In this document: positions 17,056 through 26,706 of the stretch, piece by piece | How positions within the stretch are numbered: the stretch's first letter is position 1 | How the letters are laid out: each line of letters starts with the position of its first letter | Assembly (NCBI GenBank): GCA_910578115.1 | Contig: CAJTPO010000005.1 | Location: forward strand, 1-64,000 | Length of the DNA: 64,000 nucleotides | DNA from: an uncultured Lachnospiraceae bacterium | Lineage (GTDB): Bacteria; Bacillota; Clostridia; Lachnospirales; Lachnospiraceae | Direction: 5' to 3' | Notes under the pieces: generated by a model | Told to the model about the DNA's origin: nothing | Seen by the model: only the letters and a program-made list of their open reading frames with translations | Databases searched by the model: none | Position numbers and translations under genes: made by a program

Positions 17056-18264
17056 CTATCTGTATATATTCTTCACTATTTTAGCACAATATTCCGCCAC
17101 TGTGTCAAAATTTATATTTTTACAGTTGCGGCTGTACTCCTCACACAGCGTCTCGTCCTCCCACAATTCCCTGATATGTTCTGTCAGATCCTGCACATCC
17201 CCGCCTCGAAACAGCTCCCCGGTCCTGCCTGCCTCTACCAGTTCCGGCGCTCCACCCAGGTCCGAAGCCAGTACCGGTGTGCCGTATGTCTGCGATTCCA
17301 TGACGGAAAAGGGACAGTTTTCGTACCATTCGGAAGGATAGACACTGAATCTGGCCCCCGCGATCAGGTCACGCAGCGCCTCTCCCGTCACAAAGCCCAG
17401 GTTCTTTACATTAGGTACGCGATCCACTTCCTCCGTCAAAGGCCCTGTCCCTGCAAAGACAAACGGAATCTCCTGCAGTGCGCGGCATGCTTCCAGCAGG
17501 GTTCTCGTACCCTTTTCCTCAGAAAACCGCCCAAAGTACAATACGTAGTCCCCCCTGCTTCCCCGTCCGGGAGCTTCCATGCGTTCGGTATCCATAAAAT
17601 TATGCATCACCATCGTCCTGTCTGCCAGCAGCGGATCCGAATCCAGCTGTTTCTTCATAAACTCGCTGGGGCACACGATCACATCCACCATCCCATATGT
17701 CCTGCGCAGGGCATAATATTTTGCCTCGATGGTTCCCAGAATACTCTTAATCCTGGAATTATGAATGCACCGTTTCCGGCTGCACTGGCTGAAATCACCC
17801 CCGCGGCAGGCAAAGCAGATCTCTCCCGTCGCCGGAACCCGCATCATATGGTTTGGGCATACCCACTGATAGTCATGCGCCGTATAGACGATCTTGATTT
17901 TTTTTCCGGTCTTTTTCCCGCAGTCGCGTATGGCATAGAGAATGGACGGTGTCAACTGGAAATTGATATTGTTCAGATGCACCACATCGGGCCGGAAATC
18001 TTCCAGAACACGCCGCATTTTCCTCTTTGCCTCGCCGGAATAGATGATCCGGAACGGATAGAGCAGTCGCTGCAGCCCGCCTCCGTGAAAATCCATATCC
18101 GTCGTATAGCATTCCAGACGATTGCCCACGATTCGTCCTGCATGTTCCATCCCGAAGTACTGCACCTCGTGTCCCTTTTTCTGTAACTGTTCTCCCAGCT
18201 TAAAGATATAGGTCTCCGACCCGCCGTTGGGATAGAGAAATTTATTTACCATTAGTATTTTCAT
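17056..18264 (-). CDS. GT4 glycosyltransferase
   Basis: 402 residues. Begins MKILMVNKFLYPNGGSETYI, the donor-binding GGSE loop of family 4. There are TAHDYQWVCPNHMM and a cysteine-rich stretch GEICFACRGGDFSQCSRKRC, a feature seen in a subgroup of capsule GT4 enzymes and possibly metal binding. The C-terminal domain has LYFGRFSEEKGTRTLLEA and SEWYENCPFSVMESQTYGTP with the E-x7-E pair. Cytoplasmic. It is followed after 45 bases by the radical SAM gene. Donor and linkage cannot be told from sequence. Confidence 0.86.
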   Translation of the reverse strand: MKILMVNKFLYPNGGSETYIFKLGEQLQKKGHEVQYFGMEHAGRIVGNRLECYTTDMDFHGGGLQRLLYPFRIIYSGEAKRKMRRVLEDFRPDVVHLNNINFQLTPSILYAIRDCGKKTGKKIKIVYTAHDYQWVCPNHMMRVPATGEICFACRGGDFSQCSRKRCIHNSRIKSILGTIEAKYYALRRTYGMVDVIVCPSEFMKKQLDSDPLLADRTMVMHNFMDTERMEAPGRGSRGDYVLYFGRFSEEKGTRTLLEACRALQEIPFVFAGTGPLTEEVDRVPNVKNLGFVTGEALRDLIAGARFSVYPSEWYENCPFSVMESQTYGTPVLASDLGGAPELVEAGRTGELFRGGDVQDLTEHIRELWEDETLCEEYSRNCKNINFDTVAEYCAKIVKNIYR

Positions 18265-18301
18265 AATCCTGCATGCATCCCCATTTCTGCCATGATCGCG
18301 C

Positions 18302-20251
18302 TCAAGATTCGCAGCATTTCCGGTATACTGTCACCGTCTCGTCCACAACCTGATCCCAGTTATATTTTCCGCAGATGAAATCCGCACTCCGGCTGCCGTA
18401 CTCCTGCACCGCTTCGGGATGCTCCAGCATATATGCCATTTTCTCCTGCAGATCCTTCACGTTCCCACGGTCAAATACCACCGCCCTGTCCTCCACGACC
18501 TCCGTATTCTCACAGATATCGCTGACCAGGCAGCAGTCTCCGTAACTCAATGCTTCCAGCAAAGTAAGCGCCATCCCCTCCACGTCGCTGGGCAGCACAA
18601 AGGCGTAGGCGTTGGAATACAGTTCTTCCAGCATCTGTCCCTGCACAAAGTCCGTCATGATCACCCGTTCATCCTGTGCCGCCATCCGGTGGATCTGCTC
18701 CATATATCCCACCGCCTGGCTGTTACCGCCGGCGATCACCAGCTTCTTGTCCGTATCCAGCCCGGAAAAGGCTTCGAGCAGATAGTGTACGCCCTTTTCC
18801 GGCACAATCCTTCCCAGGGAAAGAAAATAGCCGTCCTTCTCAAGGCCGTATCTGTCTTTGATCAACTGTGCCGGTTTCTGCTCCGGCCTGCCTATGCCAT
18901 TGGGAATATAAGTGACTTTCCTCTGGTAGGTATCGTCAAAATACTGTTGTACATTGCGCGACAGCACGATCACCTCATCGGCATATTTCGCCGCCATCTT
19001 CTCCCCGAATTTGATGACGTAGGAGGCGAAATTCCCCCATTTGGCACGCTGCCAGTCCAGTCCGTGAATGGTCACCACGACCCTTCTGTGAAAGAGTTTC
19101 GGGATCCACAGCATGGCACAGGGCCCCTCCGCATGATAGTGGATCACATCATATCTGCCAAACAACGCCCTGAGTGTGGCCAGAAAGCTGTACACGATCG
19201 CATTCAGGCTGCTCCTCTGGAAAGTAGGCACAATATATACCCGGACGCCCTTGTAAAATTTTCTGCCTTTCCACCCATATTCATCATCATATTTTTTGCC
19301 GGACACATGATGTCCATACCGGTTATAGGCATCCACACAGTGCCCCCGCTCAGCCAGCCTGACCGCCAGCTCTTCCACCACGATCTCCACTCCGCCCTCC
19401 CTGGAAGGAATTCGCTTATGACCGATCATGGCAATGCGCAGTCTGTCCTTCTTCCCACAGCCGCGGTTCTTTCGTGCGGCAGTATCTTTGCTTCTCTGAC
19501 TTCTGGATTCCCTGCACACATTGTACAGAAACGCAAAGTTGGTATTCAGATAGCGCGGCAGCATCCGCCCCGGATTCTGCATAATCCGAAAAACCCATTC
19601 CATACAGAGCTTCTGCATCCACATCGGCGCCCGTTTTACCGTACCCGCCATAAAGTCAAATGCGGCCCCCACGCCGATCATCAGCCCCTGAATCCTGTTC
19701 CGGTGCGCATACATCCATTTTTCCTGCTTGGGTGCTCCCAGCGCAACCCACACGAAATCCGCCCCGCTGTCGTTGATCCTGCGGACGATCTTCTGATCCT
19801 CTTCCTCTGTCAGCTCCCGGAAAGGCGGCGCATACATACCGGCAATCTTAAGCCGCGGATACTTCGCCTGCAGCACTTTTTTCAGCTTATCCAGCGTCTG
19901 CTCCGTACTGCCGTAGAAATAATGCGTATACCCTCTCTCCTGGGACAATGCCAACACCGCAGGCATCAGGTCCGGTCCCGGAACGCGCTGTGCCTGCGTG
20001 TATCCTCTCCTGCGGCTGACGATCGCCAAAGGCTGTCCGTCCGGCAGCGCCATGGCCGCGCTGTTCTGTATTCTCCGATATTTCTTATCCCGCAGCGACA
20101 TCACGGTCGTATGCACGTTGGAGACGCAGATATAGTTTCCCCGCAGTTCTTCCAGATTGTCCGTGATATAAGCGATGGTGTCGTCCATATTTGTAACATT
20201 GATATTGGTCTTTAATATTGTACAGTACTGCAGTTGTTCTTTCCCCATCAT
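18302..20251 (-). CDS. Fusion of WecG/TagA-family glycosyltransferase and GT4 glycosyltransferase
   Basis: 649 residues from ATG 20251. Residues 1-245 are a WecG/TagA/CpsF (GT26) domain: VSNVHTTV (43-50), LPDGQP (69-74, the Asp matching the proposed base of TagA), RVPGPDL (89-95) and GAPKQEKWM (172-180). A basic linker (about 246-268) leads to a complete GT4 domain (270-649) with IPSREGGVEIVVEEL, SLGRIVPEKGVHYLLEA and SDVEGMALTLLEAL. GT26 enzymes add ManNAc or ManNAcA to lipid-linked GlcNAc, so the protein may carry out two consecutive early transfers. The start overlaps the polymerase gene's stop (ATGATG). The frame is open 28 codons further upstream, but that part lies inside the polymerase gene. 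A sequencing join of two genes is unlikely, as the linker is in frame and without a stop. Confidence 0.88.
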   Translation of the reverse strand: MMGKEQLQYCTILKTNINVTNMDDTIAYITDNLEELRGNYICVSNVHTTVMSLRDKKYRRIQNSAAMALPDGQPLAIVSRRRGYTQAQRVPGPDLMPAVLALSQERGYTHYFYGSTEQTLDKLKKVLQAKYPRLKIAGMYAPPFRELTEEEDQKIVRRINDSGADFVWVALGAPKQEKWMYAHRNRIQGLMIGVGAAFDFMAGTVKRAPMWMQKLCMEWVFRIMQNPGRMLPRYLNTNFAFLYNVCRESRSQRSKDTAARKNRGCGKKDRLRIAMIGHKRIPSREGGVEIVVEELAVRLAERGHCVDAYNRYGHHVSGKKYDDEYGWKGRKFYKGVRVYIVPTFQRSSLNAIVYSFLATLRALFGRYDVIHYHAEGPCAMLWIPKLFHRRVVVTIHGLDWQRAKWGNFASYVIKFGEKMAAKYADEVIVLSRNVQQYFDDTYQRKVTYIPNGIGRPEQKPAQLIKDRYGLEKDGYFLSLGRIVPEKGVHYLLEAFSGLDTDKKLVIAGGNSQAVGYMEQIHRMAAQDERVIMTDFVQGQMLEELYSNAYAFVLPSDVEGMALTLLEALSYGDCCLVSDICENTEVVEDRAVVFDRGNVKDLQEKMAYMLEHPEAVQEYGSRSADFICGKYNWDQVVDETVTVYRKCCES

Positions 20252-21858
20252 CCTACCTGTCCGTTTCCGAAGCCTGTTCTTCTTTTCCTGTTCTCTTCCG
20301 CTGCAAAAAGCAGCAGACCCGCCGCCCCGCTGCAAAAACCTCCGATCAGTATGCTGCCAGCGTAATACCTTGCCGTCTCAAGCATAACCGCCTGTCCCTG
20401 CACGAGCTGCATCGGGGTCTCCGAATCCACATAATTCATCACTTTCCAGCCCGCATAGGCCTGATCCTCCGGTCCGCTTAAATACACGGAACTCTTTTCC
20501 TGCCCGTCCGTATAAAAGCGCGGCACTACATAACCTTCCGGCACCGTATGGAAAGCCCGGCATGCTCCCGCCCCCAGGATCATGCCCACCGCCACGAGAC
20601 ATGCCAGCTTTAACCGACAGCGCTTCCAGACACGTCCTGCATCCGCCGCCAGACGGTCCGGCAGGCCGGCAAACGGAATCCGTACCGTTCCTTTCCCCCA
20701 AGGCAGGAGACTGTATTCTACGGCTCCTTCCCGCTGCCCAAAGAGCAGGCTTCCGAGGAAGAGCAGCGTGACATTCTTGAAAGAAGTATTGAACAGCAGC
20801 GGTTCCGTCCACCCGGCACCCAGAAAGCACACAAGGATCATCAGCTCTTTCGTTCTCTGTCTGTGTGTATCATAAAACAGCAGCATAAAATATCCCGCCA
20901 TCAGAAGCACGAAAAAGATCAGCCCATAATTAATATAGCCCCACACATAGGAATTATCCATCGTCATGGAAGACTGCACTACCCGGGAGATATCCGCTCC
21001 CCACAGACTGCGGTACTCGGATCTTAAAAACTGCTCCGCCAGCCATATCCTTGTGTTCAGCAGGGCGTTCAGATTCTGTACCGGCCCGGCATACTTATTT
21101 TCAAACAGAAAAAACGGCAGCACGAACGACAACACCAGGCAGACCGGCAATACCAGATTCGCCAGCAGCTTCTCCACGATGCAAAATCTCGGCCTGATCC
21201 GCACATACAGCCCGCCGGCCAGCAGAACCGATACGATCCCGAATCCGGTATAACTGACAGAATAGAGAAATACCAGCAGATTGCCTGCCAACAGGATACA
21301 GAAATGGCGCAGCTTATAGCGGTCATCCAGTTCATAGAGTAGAAAGGCACACAGTGCCATATAAGTAATATGCAGGATATTGGGATGACTGAAACCGAGA
21401 CTCCAGCGAAAAATATGGCCAAGCCCCATCTTGGCATGCACCCGGTATACCGTATGCTCCAGCCGAAAATACGAGAAAATACTTAAGAATACCGCACAGG
21501 CCGACCAGACCCATAATCCTGTATGGAAAACCTTCTTCACGGAAATATTTTTCATGCCCAGCACCGTAAAGGCCAGAAACAGGACACCCCGCTCACGGGA
21601 ATTATAATACACGATCCCCGTGAGAAGCAGAAGCAGGATCTGCATGATCCATTGCCGCCTCGTATACGGCGTGATCAGAATCTTCGCGGCCGCGAACAGA
21701 AAAGCCGGTACCACCAGCAGTTCAAACAGCTTCTGCCCTTCGTAAAGCCCCAGCCCCTTTGTGACGGACAACAGTATAAAAAAACCGAAATAACAGGCTT
21801 CCTCCCAGGTTATCTCCAAGCTGCTCTCCGCCGCCATTTTCCTGATACCGTCTGTCAT
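20248..21858 (-). CDS. Wzy/O-antigen ligase-like membrane protein
   Basis: 536 residues from ATG 21858, with about eleven to twelve membrane segments and a large C-terminal loop ending in a final helix near residue 505. The segment SLGFSHPNILHITYMALCAF is the HPN motif common to Wzy-like polymerases of Gram-positive and Bacteroides loci; the second polymerase at 29890-31119 has the same motif. The C-terminal loop (about 410-490) contains VPEGYVVPRFY and resembles an extracytoplasmic domain. ATGA overlap with the fucosyltransferase gene and GGGAGG seven bases upstream settle the start. Likely polymerises lipid-linked repeat units outside the membrane. A ligase role is the alternative. Confidence 0.75.
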   Translation of the reverse strand: MTDGIRKMAAESSLEITWEEACYFGFFILLSVTKGLGLYEGQKLFELLVVPAFLFAAAKILITPYTRRQWIMQILLLLLTGIVYYNSRERGVLFLAFTVLGMKNISVKKVFHTGLWVWSACAVFLSIFSYFRLEHTVYRVHAKMGLGHIFRWSLGFSHPNILHITYMALCAFLLYELDDRYKLRHFCILLAGNLLVFLYSVSYTGFGIVSVLLAGGLYVRIRPRFCIVEKLLANLVLPVCLVLSFVLPFFLFENKYAGPVQNLNALLNTRIWLAEQFLRSEYRSLWGADISRVVQSSMTMDNSYVWGYINYGLIFFVLLMAGYFMLLFYDTHRQRTKELMILVCFLGAGWTEPLLFNTSFKNVTLLFLGSLLFGQREGAVEYSLLPWGKGTVRIPFAGLPDRLAADAGRVWKRCRLKLACLVAVGMILGAGACRAFHTVPEGYVVPRFYTDGQEKSSVYLSGPEDQAYAGWKVMNYVDSETPMQLVQGQAVMLETARYYAGSILIGGFCSGAAGLLLFAAEENRKRRTGFGNGQVG

Positions 21859-22781
21859 GGCAAACCTCCCTGCGGTGTGATCAACGTCCACCCCTGCCAG
21901 AGCTCCTTCATCTGCTCCGGTACGCATTTTTGTGTATTCTTATGGATAGACGGCCGTATCATACACTTTGTTTTGTTATCGTTCAGCCTGGCACCCCAGA
22001 AACTGAACGTGCTGTTTGCACAGATATTATGTCTGCAGCAGCTCATAAGCATCATATCATAGAAGCTGTTGCGTCCCACATTCCAGTCGATCACTTCATC
22101 TTCCCCATCTGCATAGTGTTCCCTCACATAAGCCGTGTCATCAGAAAAAAAGAAAAATCTCGCTGCCGGATACCGTTCCCTGATGAACCTTATGGCCGCA
22201 TCGTAATAGGCATCCGTGCAGATCTCACCAAACAGCGCCCGATTGGCCGCGTCCAGATAATCCCCCCTGCGGACATGGACGCTCACCGATTCCACCGCTT
22301 TCATCCTGGCTGCCGCTTCCTCGTTCCGTCTTCCAATGTCTTCGTCCTCACATGCCGGAAACCGTATTTCCTGCCGCAGTCCGCTCAGAATATCCGCGTA
22401 GTACTTCTCACACGCCCAATACCCCACCAGATATTTATCCGTAAATTGAAACACCTGTTCATGATACAGATCCCACTCTTCAAAACAGGGATTGGAGCCG
22501 GGAAATACTTTCCTTCTGATCTTAGCCATCGCAGATTCCGGTTCTTCCCACAGCCTGCCAAGCACGCTGCGTATCTCCTCCGGTGATGCTTCGCGATACG
22601 TAAGACGGGTGAAATACTCCAATTCCAGCTCCCGTCTGGCGAGCACCGACTGCTGTTCCCCCGTATTCCTGAACCACGACACATCCAGCCGAACATCCCT
22701 GCCGATGCTCTCCAGCTTTCTGTATAGAGCGTATTGCTGCAGCTGATTTCCCAGGCCGCCCATAACCTTAACGATGACCAT
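21855..22781 (-). CDS. Alpha-1,2-fucosyltransferase-like, GT11
   Basis: 308 residues. Features of GT11: MGGLGNQLQQYALYRKL at the N-terminus, YWACEKYY (121-128), the donor-binding HVRRGDYL (169-176, the HxRxGD motif) and the C-terminal CCRHNICANSTFSFWGARLN. These enzymes transfer L-fucose from GDP-fucose to galactose, usually alpha-1,2. No GDP-fucose synthesis genes are in the window, so the donor would come from elsewhere, or the donor is another 6-deoxyhexose. ATGA overlap couples it to the downstream polymerase. Two further GT11-like genes lie at 34665-35720 and 37624-38610. Confidence 0.88.
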   Translation of the reverse strand: MVIVKVMGGLGNQLQQYALYRKLESIGRDVRLDVSWFRNTGEQQSVLARRELELEYFTRLTYREASPEEIRSVLGRLWEEPESAMAKIRRKVFPGSNPCFEEWDLYHEQVFQFTDKYLVGYWACEKYYADILSGLRQEIRFPACEDEDIGRRNEEAAARMKAVESVSVHVRRGDYLDAANRALFGEICTDAYYDAAIRFIRERYPAARFFFFSDDTAYVREHYADGEDEVIDWNVGRNSFYDMMLMSCCRHNICANSTFSFWGARLNDNKTKCMIRPSIHKNTQKCVPEQMKELWQGWTLITPQGGLP

Positions 22782-22813
22782 ATGTCTGTTCCTCTACGAT
22801 TCTTTCCTCTTCC

Positions 22814-23896
22814 CTACAGCATGAGCGCCGTGCCCAGCGCCCACGGATATGCTCCATACCGCTGCGGATACTGCCCGAATCCTTCACATTCACCCGAACA
22901 CTGATATACCCTGCCTTCTCTGGTACATTTCTCTATAAAAGCCACGCCTGACTGCAGCGCCCGCTCATATTTCTCTTCCTGCAGAATCCCCAGCTTTATC
23001 CCCTGTTTCAGGGCCACGCAGATCATCCCTGTAGCCGAAGTATCCGCCGGCCCCTCCACCGCCTGCAGCTGCCAGCAAAAAGCTCCGTCCCTGCGCTGAA
23101 AGGCAAGCGCCGCATCCACTGTCCTTATACAGGAGTCCTCCAGCCGCACCCTTCCGTATTCCGTCGTCATACAGCCGGTCATTCCGCGCAGCAGCCATCC
23201 CACTGCCCGTCCCCATCCTATTATACCGTATTTGCAGTCGTCCGCAATGGAATATCCATGATAAGGAAGGCCTGTCGAGGCATCCATACCATACGCCAGG
23301 AAATTGACGATCTGCTTCACCGACTGCTCCATCGCCTCCTGTCTGCCGCAGAATACGCCGTACCGGTACAGAAACGGACAGGCAAGCCCCACAGAATCCA
23401 CAAAGATCCGGTTCCTGTCCTGGTCTTCCCGGTAGGGGAAGCTGCCCGTCTCATTGACCGGATATATAAAGCTGTAAACAGCCAGCTGCTCGATCGCCTG
23501 CCTGTACCGCTCACAGTTCTTCGCATGAACGATCCCGTTGTCCCCGCCTGCTGCCCGGTAATCCTCATAAATGTCCAGCAGAGTCTCCCCCGCCAGCAGA
23601 TCGTCCAGCCACAGGATCGGGCATCCTCTGCCAAACCATCTGTCATAATAGGCTTCCAGCACCAGATCGATCATCACTGTCCCTGCCTGCTCCCGCTTCA
23701 TCTCCTGTCTGCAATGCCACAGGCCTGCTGCCAGCAGCCCTGTCGGCCAGAAGATCGTATCCTCCGGCGCGGCCTTCCTTCTGAGCACATATTTCCGGAG
23801 CAGATACTTCATCCTTTTCCTGCCGTCCCACACGCCATATGTCAACAGATCCTGACAGGCTGTCTCTATCAATGCATGTTTATCCAATTCCTTCAT
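22814..23896 (-). CDS. GH88/GH105-like unsaturated glycuronyl hydrolase-type protein
   Basis: 360 residues from ATG 23896, which has AGGG six bases upstream; an ATG two codons earlier is an alternative. The (alpha/alpha)6-barrel family is recognised from IFVDSVGLACPFLYRYG (164-180), holding a likely catalytic Asp167, IIGWGRAVGWLLRGM (225-239) and DTSATGM near the C-terminus, as in YteR/YesR. GH105 enzymes hydrate and cleave unsaturated uronic acids left by polysaccharide lyases. No signal peptide, so it would act in the cytoplasm. This is odd inside a biosynthetic locus: it may edit or recycle a glycan, or be a repurposed enzyme. Neighbours are a Wzx-like flippase (11 bases away) and a fucosyltransferase. 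Confidence 0.75.
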   Translation of the reverse strand: MKELDKHALIETACQDLLTYGVWDGRKRMKYLLRKYVLRRKAAPEDTIFWPTGLLAAGLWHCRQEMKREQAGTVMIDLVLEAYYDRWFGRGCPILWLDDLLAGETLLDIYEDYRAAGGDNGIVHAKNCERYRQAIEQLAVYSFIYPVNETGSFPYREDQDRNRIFVDSVGLACPFLYRYGVFCGRQEAMEQSVKQIVNFLAYGMDASTGLPYHGYSIADDCKYGIIGWGRAVGWLLRGMTGCMTTEYGRVRLEDSCIRTVDAALAFQRRDGAFCWQLQAVEGPADTSATGMICVALKQGIKLGILQEEKYERALQSGVAFIEKCTREGRVYQCSGECEGFGQYPQRYGAYPWALGTALML

Positions 23897-23907
23897 CTTC
23901 ATCCCTG

Positions 23908-25437
23908 TTATCTTCTCTTTCCTGCCCTCTGCCGCACCAGCTTCCACAGATACCTGAATTCTTCCGTTTTCCTGAAAAAGAGGAAAAAGGCCGTATTATA
24001 GGCTGCCGTGATAAGCAGGATCATACCCGCAAAAGTAAACGGATCGACCCGCTGCATAAGAACCTCCTTCACCGGGATCATGGCAAGCACAACACCCACG
24101 ATCACCGCAATATATTTCAACGCATCCCTGAAATAGGGCCACGCGCTCTTTCCGAAACAATCCCTGTACACGATCACCGGCTGAATCAGATTTGCCATCA
24201 GGCCGGACACCACCGTCCCCACATAGACGCCGGCAAGTCCGATATACTGGATGCCGACAATGGACAGTACCAGATTTACCGCCCCCTGGATCAGGGCAAG
24301 GTATTTATCCTGTTCGAACACGCCAGCCGCTATCTTGAAATTCACCAGCACCACTCTGCCGCCCTTAAAGTACAGATCTATCAGGATCAAAGTCAGCACC
24401 GTCTGACCCAGTCTCCAGCTCTCATCCAGCCACAGCCCCGTCACAAGCGGTGTCAGAAGAAGCCAGAAGCCAACCGCAGCAAATCCATAGAGCCAGCACG
24501 CAAAGAAGCGGTATACCCTGAACATGGCGTACTGCTTTTCTCTGGACTCCGTGGCCACCAGATTGCCGAATCCGGAGATCACGGAATTAAAGATAACGCT
24601 GATAAAATTAGCAGCATACGTAATGATCATCGTATAATTGCCAACGATCCCCACCCAGACCACATTCATAAAGTAAGTGATAATAATGCTGTCCGTCGAG
24701 AGTCTGGCCACATCGCCTATCTTATGAAACATCAGCGCCTTCGTCTTCGTGACAACAATCCTGGTCTCTTCCGGCTCCAGTTTCTTCACATCCCGTTCCC
24801 GCAGATAAGGATACAGCCTGTTGAAATAAATGCTGACGAAGATCTTCTGCACCAGCTCCACCACAGCCTGCGTCAGCAGATACAGCAGAAAATTCCTGGT
24901 CAAAAGCAGGATCACGATCTGCGCAAAAACCGTGGCAATTTTCGTTATCGTCGCAATGTTCGTCTGAATATAATTGCGCTGCTGGGCATTGGACAGACTG
25001 TACTTATATGCGACGAAGTAGGTGCTGACCGTGTTAAACAGAAAGATCAGATAATAGATCGTCAGATCCCTGACCGCTATCTGGCCGCTGTCCTTCAGCA
25101 GATGCGGCAGAAACGGTGTCAGAGCCAGTCCGATAACGGCAATCACCCCTGCGATGGCCAGATAGGCTTTCTTATAAAGCCGCATATAGGACTTGATCTT
25201 CTCCTGATCTTCATTGGCCACCGGCTTATACAGACTGTAGTTTAGTGCGCTGCCAATCCCCAGCTCTGCCAGTGACAGCATACTCAGAATATCCGTATAC
25301 AGGCTGTTCACGCCAAGCAGCGTCCTGTCGAGGACCAGGATAAACACAGTCCTCTGCAAAAGCCCTATGAGTAGGATCGTGAAATTACTGATATAACCAA
25401 ATAAAATATTTTTCCCGGCCTGTCTGACTCTTCCCAT
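23908..25437 (-). CDS. Wzx-like polysaccharide flippase (MOP superfamily)
   Basis: 509 residues with about fourteen membrane segments. The start MGRVRQAGKNILFGYISNF and the following NSLYTDILSMLSLAELGIGS are typical of Gram-positive oligosaccharide flippases (PST/Wzx family, often annotated polysaccharide biosynthesis protein). The protein would move undecaprenyl-linked repeat units across the membrane for Wzy polymerisation. GAAGG seven bases before ATG 25437 supports the start. It stands next to the pyruvyltransferase and GH105-like genes, with the nearest polymerase 2 kb downstream. Confidence 0.87.
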   Translation of the reverse strand: MGRVRQAGKNILFGYISNFTILLIGLLQRTVFILVLDRTLLGVNSLYTDILSMLSLAELGIGSALNYSLYKPVANEDQEKIKSYMRLYKKAYLAIAGVIAVIGLALTPFLPHLLKDSGQIAVRDLTIYYLIFLFNTVSTYFVAYKYSLSNAQQRNYIQTNIATITKIATVFAQIVILLLTRNFLLYLLTQAVVELVQKIFVSIYFNRLYPYLRERDVKKLEPEETRIVVTKTKALMFHKIGDVARLSTDSIIITYFMNVVWVGIVGNYTMIITYAANFISVIFNSVISGFGNLVATESREKQYAMFRVYRFFACWLYGFAAVGFWLLLTPLVTGLWLDESWRLGQTVLTLILIDLYFKGGRVVLVNFKIAAGVFEQDKYLALIQGAVNLVLSIVGIQYIGLAGVYVGTVVSGLMANLIQPVIVYRDCFGKSAWPYFRDALKYIAVIVGVVLAMIPVKEVLMQRVDPFTFAGMILLITAAYNTAFFLFFRKTEEFRYLWKLVRQRAGKRR

Positions 25438-25471
25438 TTATATGCCTTCCTGATTTTGCGAAGCTGCCCCG

Positions 25472-26650
25472 TTAATGGCACGCCTTCCAGATCCTGCGGA
25501 TTTCCTCTCCGGCTTCTTTTGCCTTTGCGCAATACGCCGGCATCAACTCCTGCAGGTGCGCGCGGATCTCCTGCTCCCTTTCCATCATCCAATCGTATGC
25601 CTGCAGCAATTCCTCCGGGTGCTCCAGCGCCTGCACCGGCAGCACGTAATTTTCTTCCGTGCCGAACAGATCCCTTGCGATTCCCCTGGCTTTCACGGAA
25701 TACCCGACCACCAGCGTCGGCACACAGCTGGAATACGCCGCGATCGTCGCATGAGTCCTTGCCCCGATAAAAGCTCTGCACTGCGATATGACATATTTGA
25801 TCTTCTGGCAGGACATGTCCGGAAAGACCAGCACCCTTTCTTCCGCCTCAAAACCGCGGTAAAGCTCCTGCAGAGTCAGACGGTCATCATTATTGTTCCA
25901 CATTACATGCGGTATCAGTGCAACGCAGTCGTCCGTAGTCTGCAGAATATGATCGATCAGTCTGCGGAAATTGGCAAGCGTGATACCGGAACTCTTCTCA
26001 TGACGCACGATCATGGGACTGATATTAATGCCGATCGTCCTTCCCGTCCTGAATCTTTCCGGCAGTCTGATCTGCTCTGCCTCCAGCGCAAACGCAGGAT
26101 CGGGAAACAGCTTCACATTCCCGGTGATCCCCGCCTGCTCCAACGCCGCCGCAGTGATGGATTCCCTGGGTGTTATCAGGGTATATCTTTTCATATCCTC
26201 GACTACTTCCGGCTCCTTTAAAAGATCCGGTTCCAGAGAACATCCCAAGAGGATCGTCCTGGCCCCCGTCCTCACAAAGGTGCTGTTCGCCACCATCGCT
26301 TCTCTCTTCGATATTTCATAACAGTACATATCACCGCCCGTGGAAATATACACAGGAGCACGGTTTCTCCCCAGAACTTTACGGAAACGGTAACGCATAA
26401 AGGATTCCGGATCATGAAACACTGCACGCCATACATAATACCACACATGTGCAGGAAAATTCTCCGCAATCTTACGTTCCTGCAGAATATCACACAGCGG
26501 GGCCAGCGAATAGAACCTGTCTTCCTTCTCGCTGTTCGTTACAAGAAGCTTTGGAATCTCCTCTATCATATGACACGTACTGTTCACAATCGCTTCACAG
26601 CCATGATTCCCGCTGCCGCCATGCAAATACATAACAATCTGGTCTTTCAT
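25472..26650 (-). CDS. Polysaccharide pyruvyltransferase family protein (CsaB/WcaK-like)
   Basis: 392 residues. PF04230 features: YLHGGSGNHGCEAIVNST at the N-terminus, YISTGGDMYCYE, the ITPRESIT loop, KLFPDPAFALE and a C-terminal CRAFIGARTHATIAAYSS motif with the conserved arginine and histidine. The family adds ketal pyruvate from phosphoenolpyruvate to a sugar, giving the polymer negative charge. Some members instead act in thiamine-like or unrelated transfers, so function is by analogy. It lies between a GT2 gene and the flippase, consistent with decoration of the repeat unit on the lipid carrier before export. Confidence 0.83.
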   Translation of the reverse strand: MKDQIVMYLHGGSGNHGCEAIVNSTCHMIEEIPKLLVTNSEKEDRFYSLAPLCDILQERKIAENFPAHVWYYVWRAVFHDPESFMRYRFRKVLGRNRAPVYISTGGDMYCYEISKREAMVANSTFVRTGARTILLGCSLEPDLLKEPEVVEDMKRYTLITPRESITAAALEQAGITGNVKLFPDPAFALEAEQIRLPERFRTGRTIGINISPMIVRHEKSSGITLANFRRLIDHILQTTDDCVALIPHVMWNNNDDRLTLQELYRGFEAEERVLVFPDMSCQKIKYVISQCRAFIGARTHATIAAYSSCVPTLVVGYSVKARGIARDLFGTEENYVLPVQALEHPEELLQAYDWMMEREQEIRAHLQELMPAYCAKAKEAGEEIRRIWKACH

Positions 26651-26706
26651 TCCCGTAGCCGTTTCCTTTCTTTCCTCAGTCTTTTGCGCACTGTCTACGC
26701 ATACTT

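Noticed and set aside
18419..20215. Long plus-strand open frame of 598 codons opposite the WecG/GT4 fusion
   Set aside because: It has no ribosome site, is rich in His, Arg and Pro as antisense frames are, and shows no known domain, while the minus-strand frame has complete motifs.
22814..23896. A full pectin or ulvan utilisation locus around the GH105-like gene
   Set aside because: No polysaccharide lyase, transporter or signal-peptide enzyme lies near; all neighbours are glycan assembly genes.
23839..25245. Plus-strand open frame of 468 codons opposite the flippase gene
   Set aside because: Composition is antisense-like (many His, Gln, Arg) and the minus-strand flippase fits the region.
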